DNA of 64,000 nucleotides from Notolepis coatsorum (GCA_963971535.1 OZ020594.1:114224418-114288417); one strand, 5' to 3'; shown: positions 22,655 through 34,978, counted from the stretch's first letter. Program-made: numbers and translations. Notes: generated from the sequence alone by a model not told the origin.

Positions 22655-22790
22655 ATTAAGGATTTAGTTTGAGGATATAAAAAAGAAGGAAAAAAATAAT
22701 TTATAACATTTATTTTTTAAATTTTACCTTTTTAATTAAAAACGAAGGTTTGAACGTCCGTTCGAAGAACCCTGACGAATTTTGAATCCC
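22655..22790. repeat. Array-flanking dispersed repeat, copy B (partial)
   Basis: GGATTTAGTTTGAGGATATA through GAAGGTTTGAACGTCCGTTC, matching the right half of copy A. Confidence 0.8.
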
Positions 22791-22865
22791 AAAAACAGGC
22801 TTCGGGGACAGCCTTACCAAACATTATTATTTATATGATTCAATGGAACTCAAACATGTTCCGTT

Positions 22866-23006
22866 GTGATGTCACAGTATGATGTCATAATCAAACATTC
22901 TAGAACATTTGTGATGTCACAGTATGATGTCATAATCAAACATTGTAGAACATTTGTGATGTCACAGTATGATGTCATAATAGAATATTCTAGAACATTT
23001 GTGATC
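22866..23006. repeat. 45-bp tandem repeat, 3 copies
   Basis: GTGATGTCACAGTATGATGT plus CATAATCAAACATTCTAGAA and CATTT. Confidence 0.93.
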
Positions 23007-23257
23007 TATATATTCAACAATTCTCTTTGCGGAGGGCAGTAATACGCCTCGATGCGTCTACTCTGCCGGAAATTCAAATAAGAAGAAGAAGAAGAAGAGA
23101 TCTCATTGTTTATTTTGAAACAGTACTCAACAGTACTGAACAGATAGACTAAACAACACATAGACTGAAGCCTGCATTTCTCAACCAAGGTGCCTTGCCG
23201 ACCGTTTTGCTGTGGAAAGGTGAGCATCCACAACGGCTAGCTAGCTGTTCTACTTGA

Positions 23258-23368
23258 ATACTGAATGTTAATATTGAATCAGACAATATTGAATACTGAA
23301 TGTTAATATTAGACCATATTGAACACTGAATGTTAATATTGAATCAGACCATATTGAATACTGAATGT
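23258..23368. repeat. AT-rich tandem array, cluster 2
   Basis: Same units as cluster 1, ending at GAATGTTAA where foreign sequence begins. Confidence 0.9.
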
Positions 23369-24487
23369 TAACCTGTTCCACACGATGTGAAAATCTGCAT
23401 AAAATATATACCTAGGTAAATGGAATATTGCTCCACTTCTACAAGGGATATTTGCATATTCTTGGTATCTAGGTACATCTATGGACCTCAGGGAATGTAT
23501 TCACAGTGTCAGAAATATTGTGTCTATTACTAGGCTTGCTTAAATTGTGATGAAACAAAGGAGAATATGAATTATGATTTTTCTTTGCATCTTTGACAGT
23601 GAATAACACCATGATAATAATGACCAAATGTAAAAAACTGCCACTGTTCTCGTGCAGTACCATCTTGAGATCATGTGTACAAAGAAGCTAAGGAAATTAA
23701 TAAAGGGAAGATGATAAAACCGAAGGTTCTGTAGATACAGTACTGAATTCTCCCATCCGGACCAATGCAATTTGAAATATTATTATAGAATATAGAATAG
23801 ATGCTTATACATTACCTTATTATAGCCAATTCGCACATTTATATATACATATTATTATCTTTCAAATGCCGAGTTCAATTTGGATTTAGTATCACCAGGT
23901 GTGCATAAGAACAGATAATGATATCTACTGTAATCTAGTGTACTTTTTTATTTTCCTCACAGTGCAACCGTTTTGAGACTAATTTCAGATCTAATTGTTC
24001 CTACATGCTAACAATAGGGAGGAGAAACTAACTGGTTCAATATTTGTCAAAAACGTTACCTTTTGTGGCTTATTATCGCGAATCATAAACATTATATGAT
24101 TAATTCAGAACGCTAAACTTTGAACACCTACAGTATGTGACAGGAAGTGTAGGTCGGAAAAATTCCAATGCTGGTCCACAGCTATGCATGTCCTCTACAA
24201 AATGGCCGCAAAAAGACTACAATTCCAATGGTTCAAAATGTCCATTTCCATTTCCGGCTTGGATAGACGATTGAAAATCGAAAACTTAAAACGATCTAAT
24301 GGCACTTTTAACCTATTACTAAACTAACGTATTGATGATAATATACATTCTACATGCTTTTGTGACATGTTAGTGATGTTAATACTTGAAAACGTTTGAT
24401 TAAAAAATCACAAAAAATATACAACACTGAAAAATATTGATCTATAACCATAATGTCATTTTGGGGTCGGTACCGACCCTAAGGGGT
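23369..24487. mobile_element. Unclassified insertion interrupting the tandem array
   Basis: About 1.1 kb of unrelated sequence between two halves of the array. It starts CCTGTTCCACACG directly after TTAA and ends with the palindrome GGGTCGGTACCGACCC near 24,462-24,480. The left border suits a TTAA-specific element, but no right-hand TTAA is present. Confidence 0.45.
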
Positions 24488-25166
24488 GATATTGAATACT
24501 GAATGTTAATATTTAATCAGACCATATTGAATACTGAATGTTAATATTGAATCAGACCATATTGAATACTGAATGTTAATATTGAATCAGACCATATTGA
24601 ATACTGAATGTTAATATCAGACCATATTGAATACTGAATGTTAATATTGAATCAGACCATATTGAATACTGAATGTTAATATCAGACCATATTGGATACT
24701 GAATGTTAATATTGAATCAGACCATATTGAATACTGAATGTTAATATTGAATCAAACCATATTGAATACTCAATGTTAATATCAGACCATATTGAATACT
24801 GAATGATAATATTGAATCAGACCATATTGAATACTGAATGTTAATATCAGACCATATTGAATACTGAATGTTAATATCAGACAATATTGAATACTGAATG
24901 TTAATATTGAATCAGACCATATTGAATACTGAATGGTAATATCAGACCGTATTGAATACTGAATACTGAATGTTAATTCAGACCATATTGAATACTGAAT
25001 GTTAATATTGAATCAGACAATATTGAATACTGAATGTTAATATCAGACCATATTGAATACTGAATGTTAATTCAGACCATATTGAATACTGAATGTTAAT
25101 ATTGAATCAGACTCTATTTAATACTGAATGTTAATATCAGACCATATTGAATACTGCATGTTAATT
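24488..25166. repeat. AT-rich tandem array, cluster 3 (main)
   Basis: About 20 alternating 35- and 30-bp units of the cluster 1 type, with point variants. Confidence 0.95.
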
Positions 25167-25355
25167 CAGGTTGACAGTTGACATCATTTGACAGTTGGCA
25201 GGGTGGAAAGTTGATTTAATAAAAGAAAAAAGACTAATTTAATCAGATTAATCACTTTATTCAAATTGAGGATTTAGTTTGATGATATAAAAAAAAAATT
25301 CTAAAAGAAAATGAGAATAATTAATTTAAATGTTTTAATTAAAAACGAAGGTTCG
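25165..25355. repeat. Array-flanking dispersed repeat, copy C
   Basis: Matches copy A, then breaks at AACGAAGGTT where the SINE-like sequence starts. Confidence 0.85.
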
Positions 25356-25770
25356 GGCGGTCAGGTGGCGTAGCGGAGATTGCACTCGTCACCAATGCAG
25401 GAGATGCTTGGTTCGAGCGCAGCTCTCTGCGTTGCTACCAGCTTGGCTGGCCGTTCACACTAATACAATTGGCAGTATTAGGGGTTTTGGAAGCTAGCGG
25501 GTGGGAATCTGGCGTTGTGGACAGCGACGCCTACAGGTCAGGTCTCGGCGCTTGCTAAGCGGGGCAGGACTTGGTGGAGATAGCGTGCCCTCCCACGCGT
25601 TACACTTCACCAATGAGAGTCCTCGCTGCCAAGTGAAAATACGTCACTGGCTGTGGGCCCCGAGAGAGAGAGACGGCGGGAGGGACTGCAGAAGTGTGTG
25701 TAATGTCTGCGCCATCTCTCCCTCGTCGGGGACACACACATACACAAACTTGACTGCGTGTGTGTCGGGG
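25356..25770 (+). mobile_element. tRNA-derived SINE-like element
   Basis: Pol III-like boxes: A box GGTGGCGTAGCGG at about 25,374 and B box GGTTCGAGC at about 25,410, about 36 bp apart. A GC-rich body follows, containing GAGAGAGACGGCGGGAGGGA, which recurs at 26,428-26,450. Confidence 0.55.
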
Positions 25771-25774
25771 ACAT

Positions 25775-26225
25775 AGGTGTGACCGGTCTAATTAGACGGC
25801 GTTGTGTTTAAGATGACAGACAGGGAGACTTGGTTGTATTTATTTTCAGCCTGTTAGGTTACAAAGGCACAAAACTGCAGCAGCATTAGGGATACAGTCA
25901 TGGCGTCTGCAACACGAGCTGTCTCATACCACGGAGACACTAACCTGCTAACCAGGAACCAGACAATATACGTGCTGCGGGAGGGAGGTGCCGATTTCAA
26001 AATAAAAGACTTAGCTCCCAAAAGTGCCAATAAATAATACGAAAGCAATAAAATAAAAACAAAGCAAAGCAATAAAATAAAACATTAAGGATTATTAGTG
26101 GAATGTATTAAAGTGTATTTTGTGATGGGGTGTAATTATCCATACAAGGCAACAAGGCACTTGTTACATGTAACCCGACACTTCCTCAAACGGGGTTTGA
26201 CAGGCAGAGAACTAGCGAGGAGAGG
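25775..26225. other. Spacer, no gene seen
   Basis: No supported coding sequence. A-rich with repeated AATAAAATAAAA near 26,045-26,085. Confidence 0.4.
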
Positions 26226-26436
<211 letters not shown>

Positions 26437-26479
26437 GGCGGGAGGGACTGCAGACGTGTGTGTAATGTCACGAAAATGT

Positions 26480-27450
26480 GAGTCTCTCTCTCCCTCTCTA
26501 TTTCTCTTTCTCTCCCTCTCTCCCTCTCTGTATGATTATATGATCATGATCATTATGATCGACTGGAATAAAAAATAATAATAATAGGTTTACTACTTAC
26601 ATACTGTAGTTGTCTCCTTAATACTGTAGTTGTTCATTAATGTTACATAATGTCATAAGTGAATTATATACTGTAGAAACAACTCACCAAAATTTACTAT
26701 TGCACAACTGATTTGACAAAATAAATCACACTGGCATTTAAAGGGTTACAATTCGGAAATGTATTGAAATGTGGTTATGATCAGGGCTGAAGTTGAATAA
26801 CAGATTTATGAAAGAAAAGGCATATTTTTATGGCGTTTTTGAAGAGGACAATTTAGTTCCCTAATGGTAAGAGTGAGTATTCTTTTCAATTTGACATTAC
26901 AAAAAACAAAAAATCCACCGAAATCTGTGTTGTTGCTAATCATTGACATTATGCTAGCCTGTAATAATCCCCCCCATAAAAATCCACTTTGCATTTGATA
27001 TATTGAAGATATTAAAATGTTTGTGTGTTTTTTTTTACAATAATTTGTGATGCCATCACAAACACTGGCATTTAAAGGGTACAATTTCAACCATTGTCTG
27101 GGACCCCCAGACCCCCCGCTTCAAAAGTGGCCTGACTGGGGCTATATTTCGCACTATATTTCCCGGCCTGAATGATTTCCCCAGTCCGGTCCTGCCTGTA
27201 TCACTCTACATATTAACACTACAACTCTGTACATACTGTATATAGCTCTGTTACTCAGTAGTACTCATTTATATACGTTATACCCAGTTTAATCACCTGT
27301 ACATTGTATATTACTATTGCACTTTACTGTTACATTTGCACTCTGGTTGGATGCCAAACTTCTTTTCGTTGTACTGTACTTGTGCTTCAGATTAAAATCC
27401 AGCTCCCATTTATGTCACATGCCTGATTTTCATTTTCTATTACACTGCAG
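26480..27450. other. Intergenic or intronic sequence upstream of the signal-peptide exon
   Basis: No exon recognised. Contains a CATTTAAAGGGTTACAATTC motif (about 26,736) that recurs near 27,066 and 63,340, a dispersed repeat. Confidence 0.4.
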
Positions 27451-27526
27451 GAAGGAATGGCAGACTTGAGGAAATGGTCGATTGCTGTTTTCTTTCTGAT
27501 TAGTGCTACAGCTGTCCCAACAACCA
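27451..27526 (+). CDS. Signal-peptide exon of a putative SRCR gene
   Basis: Acceptor TACACTGCAG|G at 27,450. ATG at 27457-27459 in context GGAATGG. It encodes MADLRKWSIAVFFLISATAVPTT: a basic start, then a hydrophobic core and a small-residue cleavage region (SATA), i.e. a secretory signal peptide. It ends at donor CCA|GTAAGT, leaving phase 1. The SRCR exon at 60,542-60,838 begins in the matching phase, giving TT-K-PVDVRLVEGG. This layout, a short leader exon followed by phase 1-1 SRCR exons, is usual for the family. That both exons belong to one gene is inference across about 33 kb of transposons. Confidence 0.55.
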
Positions 27527-27569
27527 GTAAGTCACTCTCTTTGTCCTGTCACTGTAAGTTACTCTGTTT

Positions 27570-27693
27570 GAATGAATGAATGAATGAATGAACGAATGAA
27601 CGAATGAACAAATGAATGAATGAATGAATGAATGAATGAATGAATGAATGAATGAATGAATGAATGAATGAATGAATGAATGAATGAATGAAT
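27570..27693. repeat. (GAAT)n microsatellite, expanded LINE tail
   Basis: About 30 GAAT units with GAAC variants, directly adjoining the 3' end of the minus-strand LINE. Confidence 0.95.
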
Positions 27694-28545
27694 GAAAACT
27701 TTATTTAACAGATTGCAGAATGGGTACAATACAGTACGGCTCAATACACACAATTGTTAAGGCAATGCACACCAGAGAAAGACGTTTGTCACATCAGGGT
27801 CCCCAATTTTCAATTCATAGTGAAATTTATGACATACACAACATATGACATCATGACATTTATGGCATAGGGACATACATGACATACAGGTATAGTACTG
27901 TTACATTTGTGACATATACGATATGCAAATATGCAGTACTGTTACCCATAGATCCTGACAGAGAGTATACATATAATATATACATATTATGTGGAGGGGA
28001 CTGTACATTAGGAGGGGGTGGGAGAGAAATATACCTACGGTGGGGAGAGAATATATACATACGGTGGGGAGGAGACTGTACATTAGGAGAGGGTGGGAGA
28101 GAAATATACCTACGGTGGGGAGAGAATATATACATACGGTGGGGAGGAGACTGTGCATTTGGAGGGGGCGGGTGGGTGGGAGAGAAATATACATACGGTG
28201 GGGAGAGAATATATACATACGGTGGGGAGGAGACTGACTATTGGGAGGGGGTGGGGGTGGGGGGGTTTGGACATTTACAGGGGCCAGTTTCGAATTTCAG
28301 CCTCCCGTAGGTGCTCTTTAAGAGTGGTTTTGAATGAGGGTAGGGATTCACATTTTTTTACAGCTTTGGGTAGGGCGTTCCACATTGATGTGGCATAATT
28401 GCGAAACGTGTTTAGTCCCTTGTTTGAGCCGAATCTGGGTTTAACATGATTTGTTGAGGTTCCTTTGGTGTTGTGATCGTGGTATTCACTGACCTTTGGG
28501 AAGTATTTTGACATGTACATGGGTACCTTAGTCGTATAGTGTATC
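27693..28545 (-). mobile_element. L2/CR1-like LINE 3' end, minus strand
   Basis: The ORF2 C-terminus is read on the minus strand from about 28,540 to 28,275: VPMYMSKYFPKVSEYHDHN, PRFGSNKGLNTFRNYATSMW and NALPKAVKKCESLPSFKTTL. The 3'UTR holds an 80-bp tandem repeat, then the family tail at 27,693-27,820. Same family as 16,385-17,490. Confidence 0.8.
27990..28240. repeat. About 80-bp tandem repeat, 3 copies
   Basis: GGAGAGAATATATACATACG, GTGGGGAGGAGACTG and GGGTGGGAGAGAAATATACC recur in order within the LINE 3'UTR. Confidence 0.9.
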
Positions 28546-28546
28546 T

Positions 28547-28985
28547 TGTCTTGCTTCCTATGTATCTTAACATGCTTCCTATGCATCTTAACATGCTTCC
28601 TATGCATCTTAACATGCTTCCTATGCATCTTAACATGCTTCCTATGCATCTTAACATGCTTCCTATGTATCTTAACATGCTTCCTATGCATCTTAACATG
28701 CTTCCTATGTATCTTAACATGCTTCCTATGTATCTTAACATGCTTCCTATGTATCTTAACATGCTTCCCATGTATCTTAACATGCTTCCTATGTATCTTA
28801 ACATGCTTCCTATGTATCTTAACATGCCTCCTATGTATCTTAACATGCTTCCTATGTATCTTAACATGCTTCCTATGCATCTTAACATGCTTCCTATGTA
28901 TCTTAACATGCTTCCTATGTATCTTAACATGCTTCCTATGCATCTTAACATGCTTCCTATGCATCTTAACATGCTTCCTATGCTT
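28547..28985. repeat. 21-bp minisatellite, about 21 units
   Basis: Unit ATCTTAACATGCTTCCTATG plus T or C. On the minus strand it is open as HRKHVK[IM] and runs in frame into the LINE ORF2 fragment. Confidence 0.95.
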
Positions 28986-29089
28986 TCTAACATCCTTGCT
29001 ATGCTTCCTACTGTGTACTGCTTCTGTACTGCTAGTACTACTTATCATAGTACCCTTACTATGTATTCTCTTCTTTCAACCCTGAAGTA

Positions 29090-29255
29090 CATTCTACTTG
29101 AAATACACTTGATACTTTCTAAAATATACTGTATTATACATTCTACTTGAAATACACTTGATACTTTCTAAAATGTACTGTATTATACATTCTACTTGAA
29201 ATACACTTGATACTTTCTAAAATGTACTGTATTATACATTCTACTTCAAATACAT
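29090..29255. repeat. About 59-bp tandem repeat, 3 copies
   Basis: ACATTCTACTTGAAATACAC through TTCTAAAATGTACTGTATTAT. Confidence 0.9.
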
Positions 29256-29870
29256 ACTTCAGACTTCATCTTTACTTTATGTTGTCTTCAAGTATTCTGA
29301 TAATGCCTTTCAGCTTGCAAGTCCACACAATTTATTCAGGAATTGTAGCCTTCTCTAGTTTCTAACGATCTCATAGTCGTGACTGATTTACCTGAATCTT
29401 TAACATTTTATTTGTTTTAAACGCTTAGTATTGACACGGTTGCACCTGTGTTGGCTAACATCTTGACTTGACCTGCTACTGACATGTTTATCATTTGGTT
29501 CATCACTGGGATTGTCTAGTTTTCTGTTTGATACTGATTTGCCTTTATCCACAACCTGCAAAAACAGATATTTAAAAACACCCTCTGCTTCATCTACTGT
29601 ACATCTCTGGTATTAGTGACCTGAGACCAATTCAATTTTTCCAAGTGAACTCTGAGTGAGCACCGAATAGCTCTTAGAGAGCGGACATTAATAATCTTGT
29701 GAAAAAACCCTTCCTGTAAACATTTCTTGCCCAATGGATAAAGTAATGCTTTAATCACAGCTTTAGGAGATAAGTTGACTTTGTCAGACACTAAAATGAA
29801 GTCGATAGTAATCTGATACATGGGTAACATCAGTATTAAAGAATCCTAATAGTACACACTCTCTGTTCCA
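29256..29870. other. AT-rich intronic sequence
   Basis: No exon or element recognised. Confidence 0.4.
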
Positions 29871-29871
29871 C

Positions 29872-29993
29872 CACAATCAGAGAGCAGTCATGAAGCACGT
29901 TGTGACTGGACGGTCTGTAACTCAGCCCAACCAATCAGAGAGCACAGTCATGAGACACGTTGTGACTGGGCGCTCTGTAACTCAGCCCAACCA
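29872..29993. repeat. About 60-bp direct repeat, 2 copies
   Basis: CAGAGAGCAGTCATGAAGCA... and CAGAGAGCACAGTCATGAGA..., both ending CTCAGCCCAACCA. Confidence 0.9.
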
Positions 29994-29999
29994 GCGTGG

Positions 30000-30840
30000 C
30001 TTTTGACTTGGGAAGACAGGTGTCCATCAGTAGAACTTCATACATCCAGATCAGATCTGACGGTATAATTCATTTCAGATTGAATGTTACATGCTTGTAC
30101 TAATTTCAAATAGGTCAAAGGTCAAAATGTGTCTTCTTCTAGGCTAACGGCTCATTGGCTATGTATCAGTCTGTGATGCTCTCTCTCTGCTCTCTGTCTT
30201 CCTTTCTCCTGTCTCTCTTCTGTCTCTCTTTCTCTTGTCTCTCTCTCTCTCTCTCTCTCTCTCATCTCTTGAATTTGACCTCCAAGCGAGGGGGGAAACA
30301 CCCGCTCCTCTTGGCATAAACCCTGTTGGTGTGCAAGGGAGAGCCCCTCGTTAGGGGGGGGGCCCTGCGCTAAGGGTGTGTGATGAGGCGTCTATCCGAA
30401 ACCCCTCCATCCCTTGGTCCAACGTTGGCTGCTAAAGAAAACCTCCCGGGCACTTAGTAAACATTGCCATGACCACAGAAACAAGAAGAGTCCTATGGTT
30501 TCTTTCTCATTGTTTTTTAAGGATGTGTGTACTCGCTGAGCCTCTCTCTCGCTCTCAGTGCAGCGCCCCCTCTGTCTGCCTGGTGCTGGTGCCGTCGGCT
30601 CGTCCCGTATCTCGCGTTCTTAGGCGCCTGAGGCCCCGATTCCCTCCTCGCCTCCTTCCAGTACTACTTTGAATCTTCATGTTGGAGTGTGGAGTCTGGA
30701 AGCGGGTTCCTTTTATCTTCAGTGCTTTTTTAATGCATGCTTCTCTCGGCAACAGCTCCTTGGTTGTATATTCGTGTTCCGTGCTCTTCCCGTGACTTGT
30801 CGGCATGTTGTCATCTTGCCACATTTTATTTAAGCTAGCG
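30000..30840. other. Unclassified sequence 5' of the DIRS terminus
   Basis: A CT-rich run at 30,180-30,262, then unrecognised GC-rich sequence. Some may be the DIRS distal end. Confidence 0.35.
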
Positions 30841-30843
30841 ACC

Positions 30844-31150
30844 ACGCGTCTCGCTCCTGCCATTATGAGATAACTCTTATCTCCTAGCACCTACTGTGCT
30901 CATGAACAAACAATTTGCACCCAATGCACCTGACCAGGCCACGCCCCAGCGTCCTCCTATAAGACGCCGGACATGGTCACACTCTACCTTCCTCGGGGGA
31001 AAAAAGTTTACAACATTGAAAACCCAACCAAGGGACCTCAGGGCGCTGAGAGCGAGACGCTCTGCCAGTATTCATATAACTAGGTTATAGGATAACCTTT
31101 CGTTATATATTATACTGGTCATCGCGTCTCGCTCCTGCCATTATGAGATA
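30844..31150. repeat. DIRS terminal region: direct repeat and palindrome
   Basis: CGCGTCTCGCTCCTGCCATT plus ATGAGATA occurs at about 30,846 and about 31,123. Between them GAGCGAGACGC...ATATAACTAGGTTATA (31,048-31,090) faces its near reverse complement (31,091-31,135). Confidence 0.7.
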
Positions 31151-31376
31151 TGGGGCAGAGCAGGTGCGTGACCCGACAAGTGTACCCCCTGAGGGCCCGT
31201 AAGCCCCACTACCAGGGAGGAGGGGAGTCCCGTCCACCCGCCCATGCTAACGAAGGGGGGGAGGCAGTCAACTCCACCAAAGTGCGAAAAAGAGGGAACC
31301 AGGGACCCCTAAAAACGCACAGTACAGGCGGGACCATGTGTGACACAGCACCCTGTGGCACACCCACACACCCCTG

Positions 31377-31800
31377 CTAGCCCACCGACTGGCGGGACGC
31401 AGGGGAGGTCCCAGACCTCAGAACCGCCTGGGAGACAGAACCCTCAGTCATGTCCATGAGGTAAAACTTAACGAAGGGACCCGGGGAGGACCAGAAGGCC
31501 GCAGCACAGATGTCCTCCACCGAGGCCCCCCCTAACAGGGCAGCAGCCCGAGGGGGGACCTGTCCAGCCAACGTGCAGCAAAAGGCAACGCCCCCGCACA
31601 ACCAATGTGACAGGTGCTGCTTGGACAGCGCCTCACCCGCTCAAAGGCCACTGTAACAAACAAACAGTTGAACGGAAGCCCTGAGAGCCCGAGTCCTGAG
31701 GTAAACCCCCAGTGCACGGACAGGACACGACAGGTGAAGGCCCGCCTCCAACTCACTAGCGTGAGGAGGCGGATGAACGCCTGAACCATAATATCCCTGG
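31377..31800 (-). pseudogene. DIRS tyrosine recombinase, C-terminal remnant
   Basis: The minus strand reads LFVTVAFERVRRCPSS near 31,650, then PRAAALLGGASVEDICAAAF and WSSPGPFVKFYLMD near 31,470-31,560. The SxxDICAAAxWSSPxTFxxFY stretch is the known C-terminal box of fish DIRS recombinases, ending in the nucleophilic Tyr. The catalytic Arg/His segment is only partly recognisable because of frameshifts. Confidence 0.7.
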
Positions 31801-31984
31801 AGCGAAAGAGCTCCGGATAATCTTTGGCACGAAGACTGGATTAGGCCTCAGAGTCGCACCGCTATCGGCCGAATAGACAGGCACTCAGGCCGCACCGAGA
31901 GCACACAGCTCACCCACACGTTCAGCGGAGGTGATGGCCAAAAAGAACGCGGTCTTCAAGACAGCAGATCCAATGGCACCTATC

Positions 31985-32828
31985 GGTATATGTACATGAG
32001 TTTTTACAGAGCATGGTAGGACATGCTAGGTCCTGTGATAGTGCAATACACTGTTAGCTACGGATGAGGCACTGGGTCTTTATGTACACTGCTATACAAT
32101 GCTATATTATACAATCTCAAGTTATACTATTCTTAAAGTGACCTTTCCTTTTGTAAAGTGACCATAAGTGTGAGCGTGTGCAGCATGAGTGTGTGTGCTC
32201 ATGTTAAAGTGGCTGCTAGTGTGTGAACGTGTACAGTGTGTTGTGTGTGTGCTCATGTGTGCTTGTGTGTGGAGAGTTCAGTGTTCAAGGCTCTGATGGC
32301 CTGGGGGAAGAAGCTGAGCCGAAGTCTCTCTGTCCTAGTTGCTGGTGTTCGCAGGCGTTTGCCTGACCGCAGCAGCTTGAACAGGCTGTTGTTGGGGTGG
32401 TGAGGGTCTTTCATTATTCTGCAGGCTCTGGATTTGCACCTCTTGTTATATAGGACCTACAGGTAGTGCAATACCCGTAGTACGCTCGGCTGAGCATACC
32501 ACTCTCTGTAGGGCCTTCTTGTCCTGTGCTGTGCTGTTTCCATACCAGGCAGTGATGTTTCCAGTCAAGATGCTCTCTACAGCTCCGGAGTAGAAGGACT
32601 GGAGTATCTTCCCCGATACTCTGAACTTCCTTAACTGTCTCAGGTGGTAGAGGCGCTGCTTCGCCTTTTTTACGACTGAGTCTATGTCTTGTCCATGTCA
32701 GATCCTCTGAGATGTGGACCCCCAGGTACTTGAAGCTGTTCACCCTGTCCACGGTAGCCCCATTTATCCTCAGTGGTGTGTGTGTCCCCTGCTGTCTTCT
32801 CCTAAAATCCACGATCCATGAGAGGGCC
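31985..32828 (-). mobile_element. CR1/L2/Rex-like LINE fragment inserted in DIRS
   Basis: The minus strand starts at WIVDFRRRQQGTHTPLRING, VNSFKYLGVHISEDLTWT (the RT-C-terminal block of this LINE group) and continues with frameshifts to the LFKLL...FFPQAIR segment at 32,270-32,405. That segment also occurs at 5,635-5,806. The 5' border interrupts the DIRS reading PPWPVPWSPQALS. The 3' end is approximate. Confidence 0.75.
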
Positions 32829-33515
32829 TGCGGTGACCATGGAACAGGCCACGGCGGGGCCACCAAGAGCTGAATCTGTGCCTGGGACCACACAGCTGAG
32901 CCCCGGCCCGGCGTGACCAGGACCAAGTCCCGCGCTCCCGACGTACCCGCCCCAACAGCGGAATCCCGGACGGCCACGGAATCGGTCCCAGATCTGCCCG
33001 ACTGTCTGGACGTAATCCCCACTCGTCAGGGTGAGGACCCCCCCGTGACATCACACCTGCACCCACATTCACCCTGCCGGGGATGTGGAGAGCCCTCAGG
33101 CAAAGCAGATGGAGAAGCCCATAGCCAGAGCCCGACCGCCGCCCGGTGCTGATGTCGTGTTGTCCGTCCTGACTAAAACATGCTTGCCCACCACAAGGTG
33201 GTCGAGCCGTTTGAGGACCAGAAGGACAGCCTTCAATTCCAACACATTGAATGTAGCGCAGACCGGGCAGCATGGCAGCTGCCCCATACTGCGTTGGCCC
33301 GACACGTCCCCCCCCATCCCATGAGGGAGGCGTCGGTGAAGACCGTGACGTGTGACAGCCTGCTGCCCACGGGGACCCCGCAGGTGAGGGCACCAGACCC
33401 TCCCCAGAAGACGAGGTCCCCCAGTACTGACATGGGAACCTTCAGCCGCTTCTATATGTCTCACACCGGGTCCATTTCCATACTGGAAAAAACCACCTCT
33501 GCATCCTCCTCATGA
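32829..33515 (-). pseudogene. DIRS RNase H and connection region
   Basis: HVTVFTDASLMGWGG, FNVLELKAVLLVLKRL and HVLVRTDNTTS are the RNase H Asp, Glu and Asp motifs of DIRS elements. LHIPGRVNVGAGVMSRGGPH and LVAPPWPVPW follow as the post-RNase H segment. The pieces lie in different frames. Confidence 0.8.
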
Positions 33516-33550
33516 AGAGGAGGCCAAGAGGGACCCCAGCAGCAGGCGCA

Positions 33551-34435
33551 TCACAGACAGCGCCATAACCGTCCTAGGACGGAACCTCCCGAGCGTGCCG
33601 AGAACCCAATCACTCGCCGCCGCTCCGAGAGGGATGCCCATATAGACCTTGAGCTTAGAAAAAGCCCAAGTACTCCACCCGTTGACTGGGAAGAGGAGAA
33701 CTCTACTTCCAGTCTACAGCAAAACCCAGGCTGGTGAGGCACCACCTGCCTGGTATGAGACCTGGCGATCTACCCTGACCGGCCAAGGACCAGAACGTCA
33801 TCCAGGGCAGAATACAATTCGTAACCCCCGACGACGCAGAGGCCCCAGCGCTCGTATGCTAAGCCCTGCAAAGGAAGCGTAGGTAAGCCCTAGGATGGAA
33901 GATCGGGATGCGAATACGCATCCTACAGGTCTATGGAGGAGAACCAGGCCCCCACCTGACAGCGTCTAACAGGTGGGATACGGTCAACATTCTGAACCTT
34001 CCATGGGACAGGTCCAGTATGGGTCTGACACCCCCCACCCCCCCCGATTTCTCGGGCACCAGAGAATACCGGGAGGAAACGCCACGCATCGCGTCCTCCT
34101 TTGGGACCACGACGATGGCTTGCTTTGCCCACAGAGATTGGATCTCGTCGGCCAGAGCTGTCACTGCTGTTGACCCCGACAATAGGGTCTGTACCAAACC
34201 TGAAAATGGGTGGGGTTGTGTAAACACAAGTCCCCGCCTCAGCGTTCTCTCCATCCACCTCAACATATGGCACTGCTGTAGCCATATGTGATGATAATCC
34301 CAAGCACACCCGCCGCCACTTGGCGCTGGTCCGCCAGAAACCGTAGATAGGCGGCCCGGTCCCACCCGATGTGCGTTGCCAACCCTGGACTCGCCAACCG
34401 CGCGAGCAGGGCGTCTCGTGGAGCTGGGATATCAC
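33551..34435 (-). pseudogene. DIRS reverse transcriptase
   Basis: The minus strand shows AKQAIVVVPKEDAMRGVSSR, YSLVPEKSGGV, GVRPILDLS and GAWFSSIDL (first catalytic Asp), then ALDDVLVLGRS in the position of the YxDD box, and LGLFLSSRSIWASLSERRR. At least three frameshifts. Confidence 0.8.
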
Positions 34436-34978
34436 ACCCTGACACTACCAACGAGGCAATCGCACCCAAGGGGGGACCCTGACAGAAAGGGACGGTTTGA
34501 TACGGGGGAAGCTGACATCACACTGGGTGACAAAAGCTCCCCCACTGAACACCTCCCCGGCATGGATTGGTGAGGAACTGTTCTACAGCTGGACATGCAA
34601 GACGTGAGGTCCCCACACTTCCCGATAGGGTGGGTTCCTACACACCGTAGCCCTGCAGTGATATTACTACCACCCAAATCACGCGCGCCTGCCTGACCAC
34701 CGCCGGTCTTCCGGCCGTGGGAGGCACTAACGTGATACCCGGCCTGGCGAGGGCGGGTTGGGGGAACTCGCGCTGCAGCCCCAAGGGCCTCGAGCTCCCC
34801 CACTGACAACCTTTGTTGTTGACAGACACAACACCAGGCTCACCAAACACAGACGCAGAACGTGTAGCGTGGGAGCCGCTTGACAGCACAACATTCTCAC
34901 GGACAGACCCAGGCCTAGCCAGCAACTGGGTGTCAGCCCCTGTCCCCATGAGAAGCGAAACGTGGGGCCGCTTGCGCT

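Noticed and set aside
30469-30890. Short ORFs as a host gene
   Set aside because: No domain, splice sites or codon pattern; likely DIRS terminal or unrelated sequence.
32770-33022. Chimeric DIRS-LINE ORF (202 codons) as a fusion gene
   Set aside because: It simply crosses the LINE insertion junction by chance in one frame.
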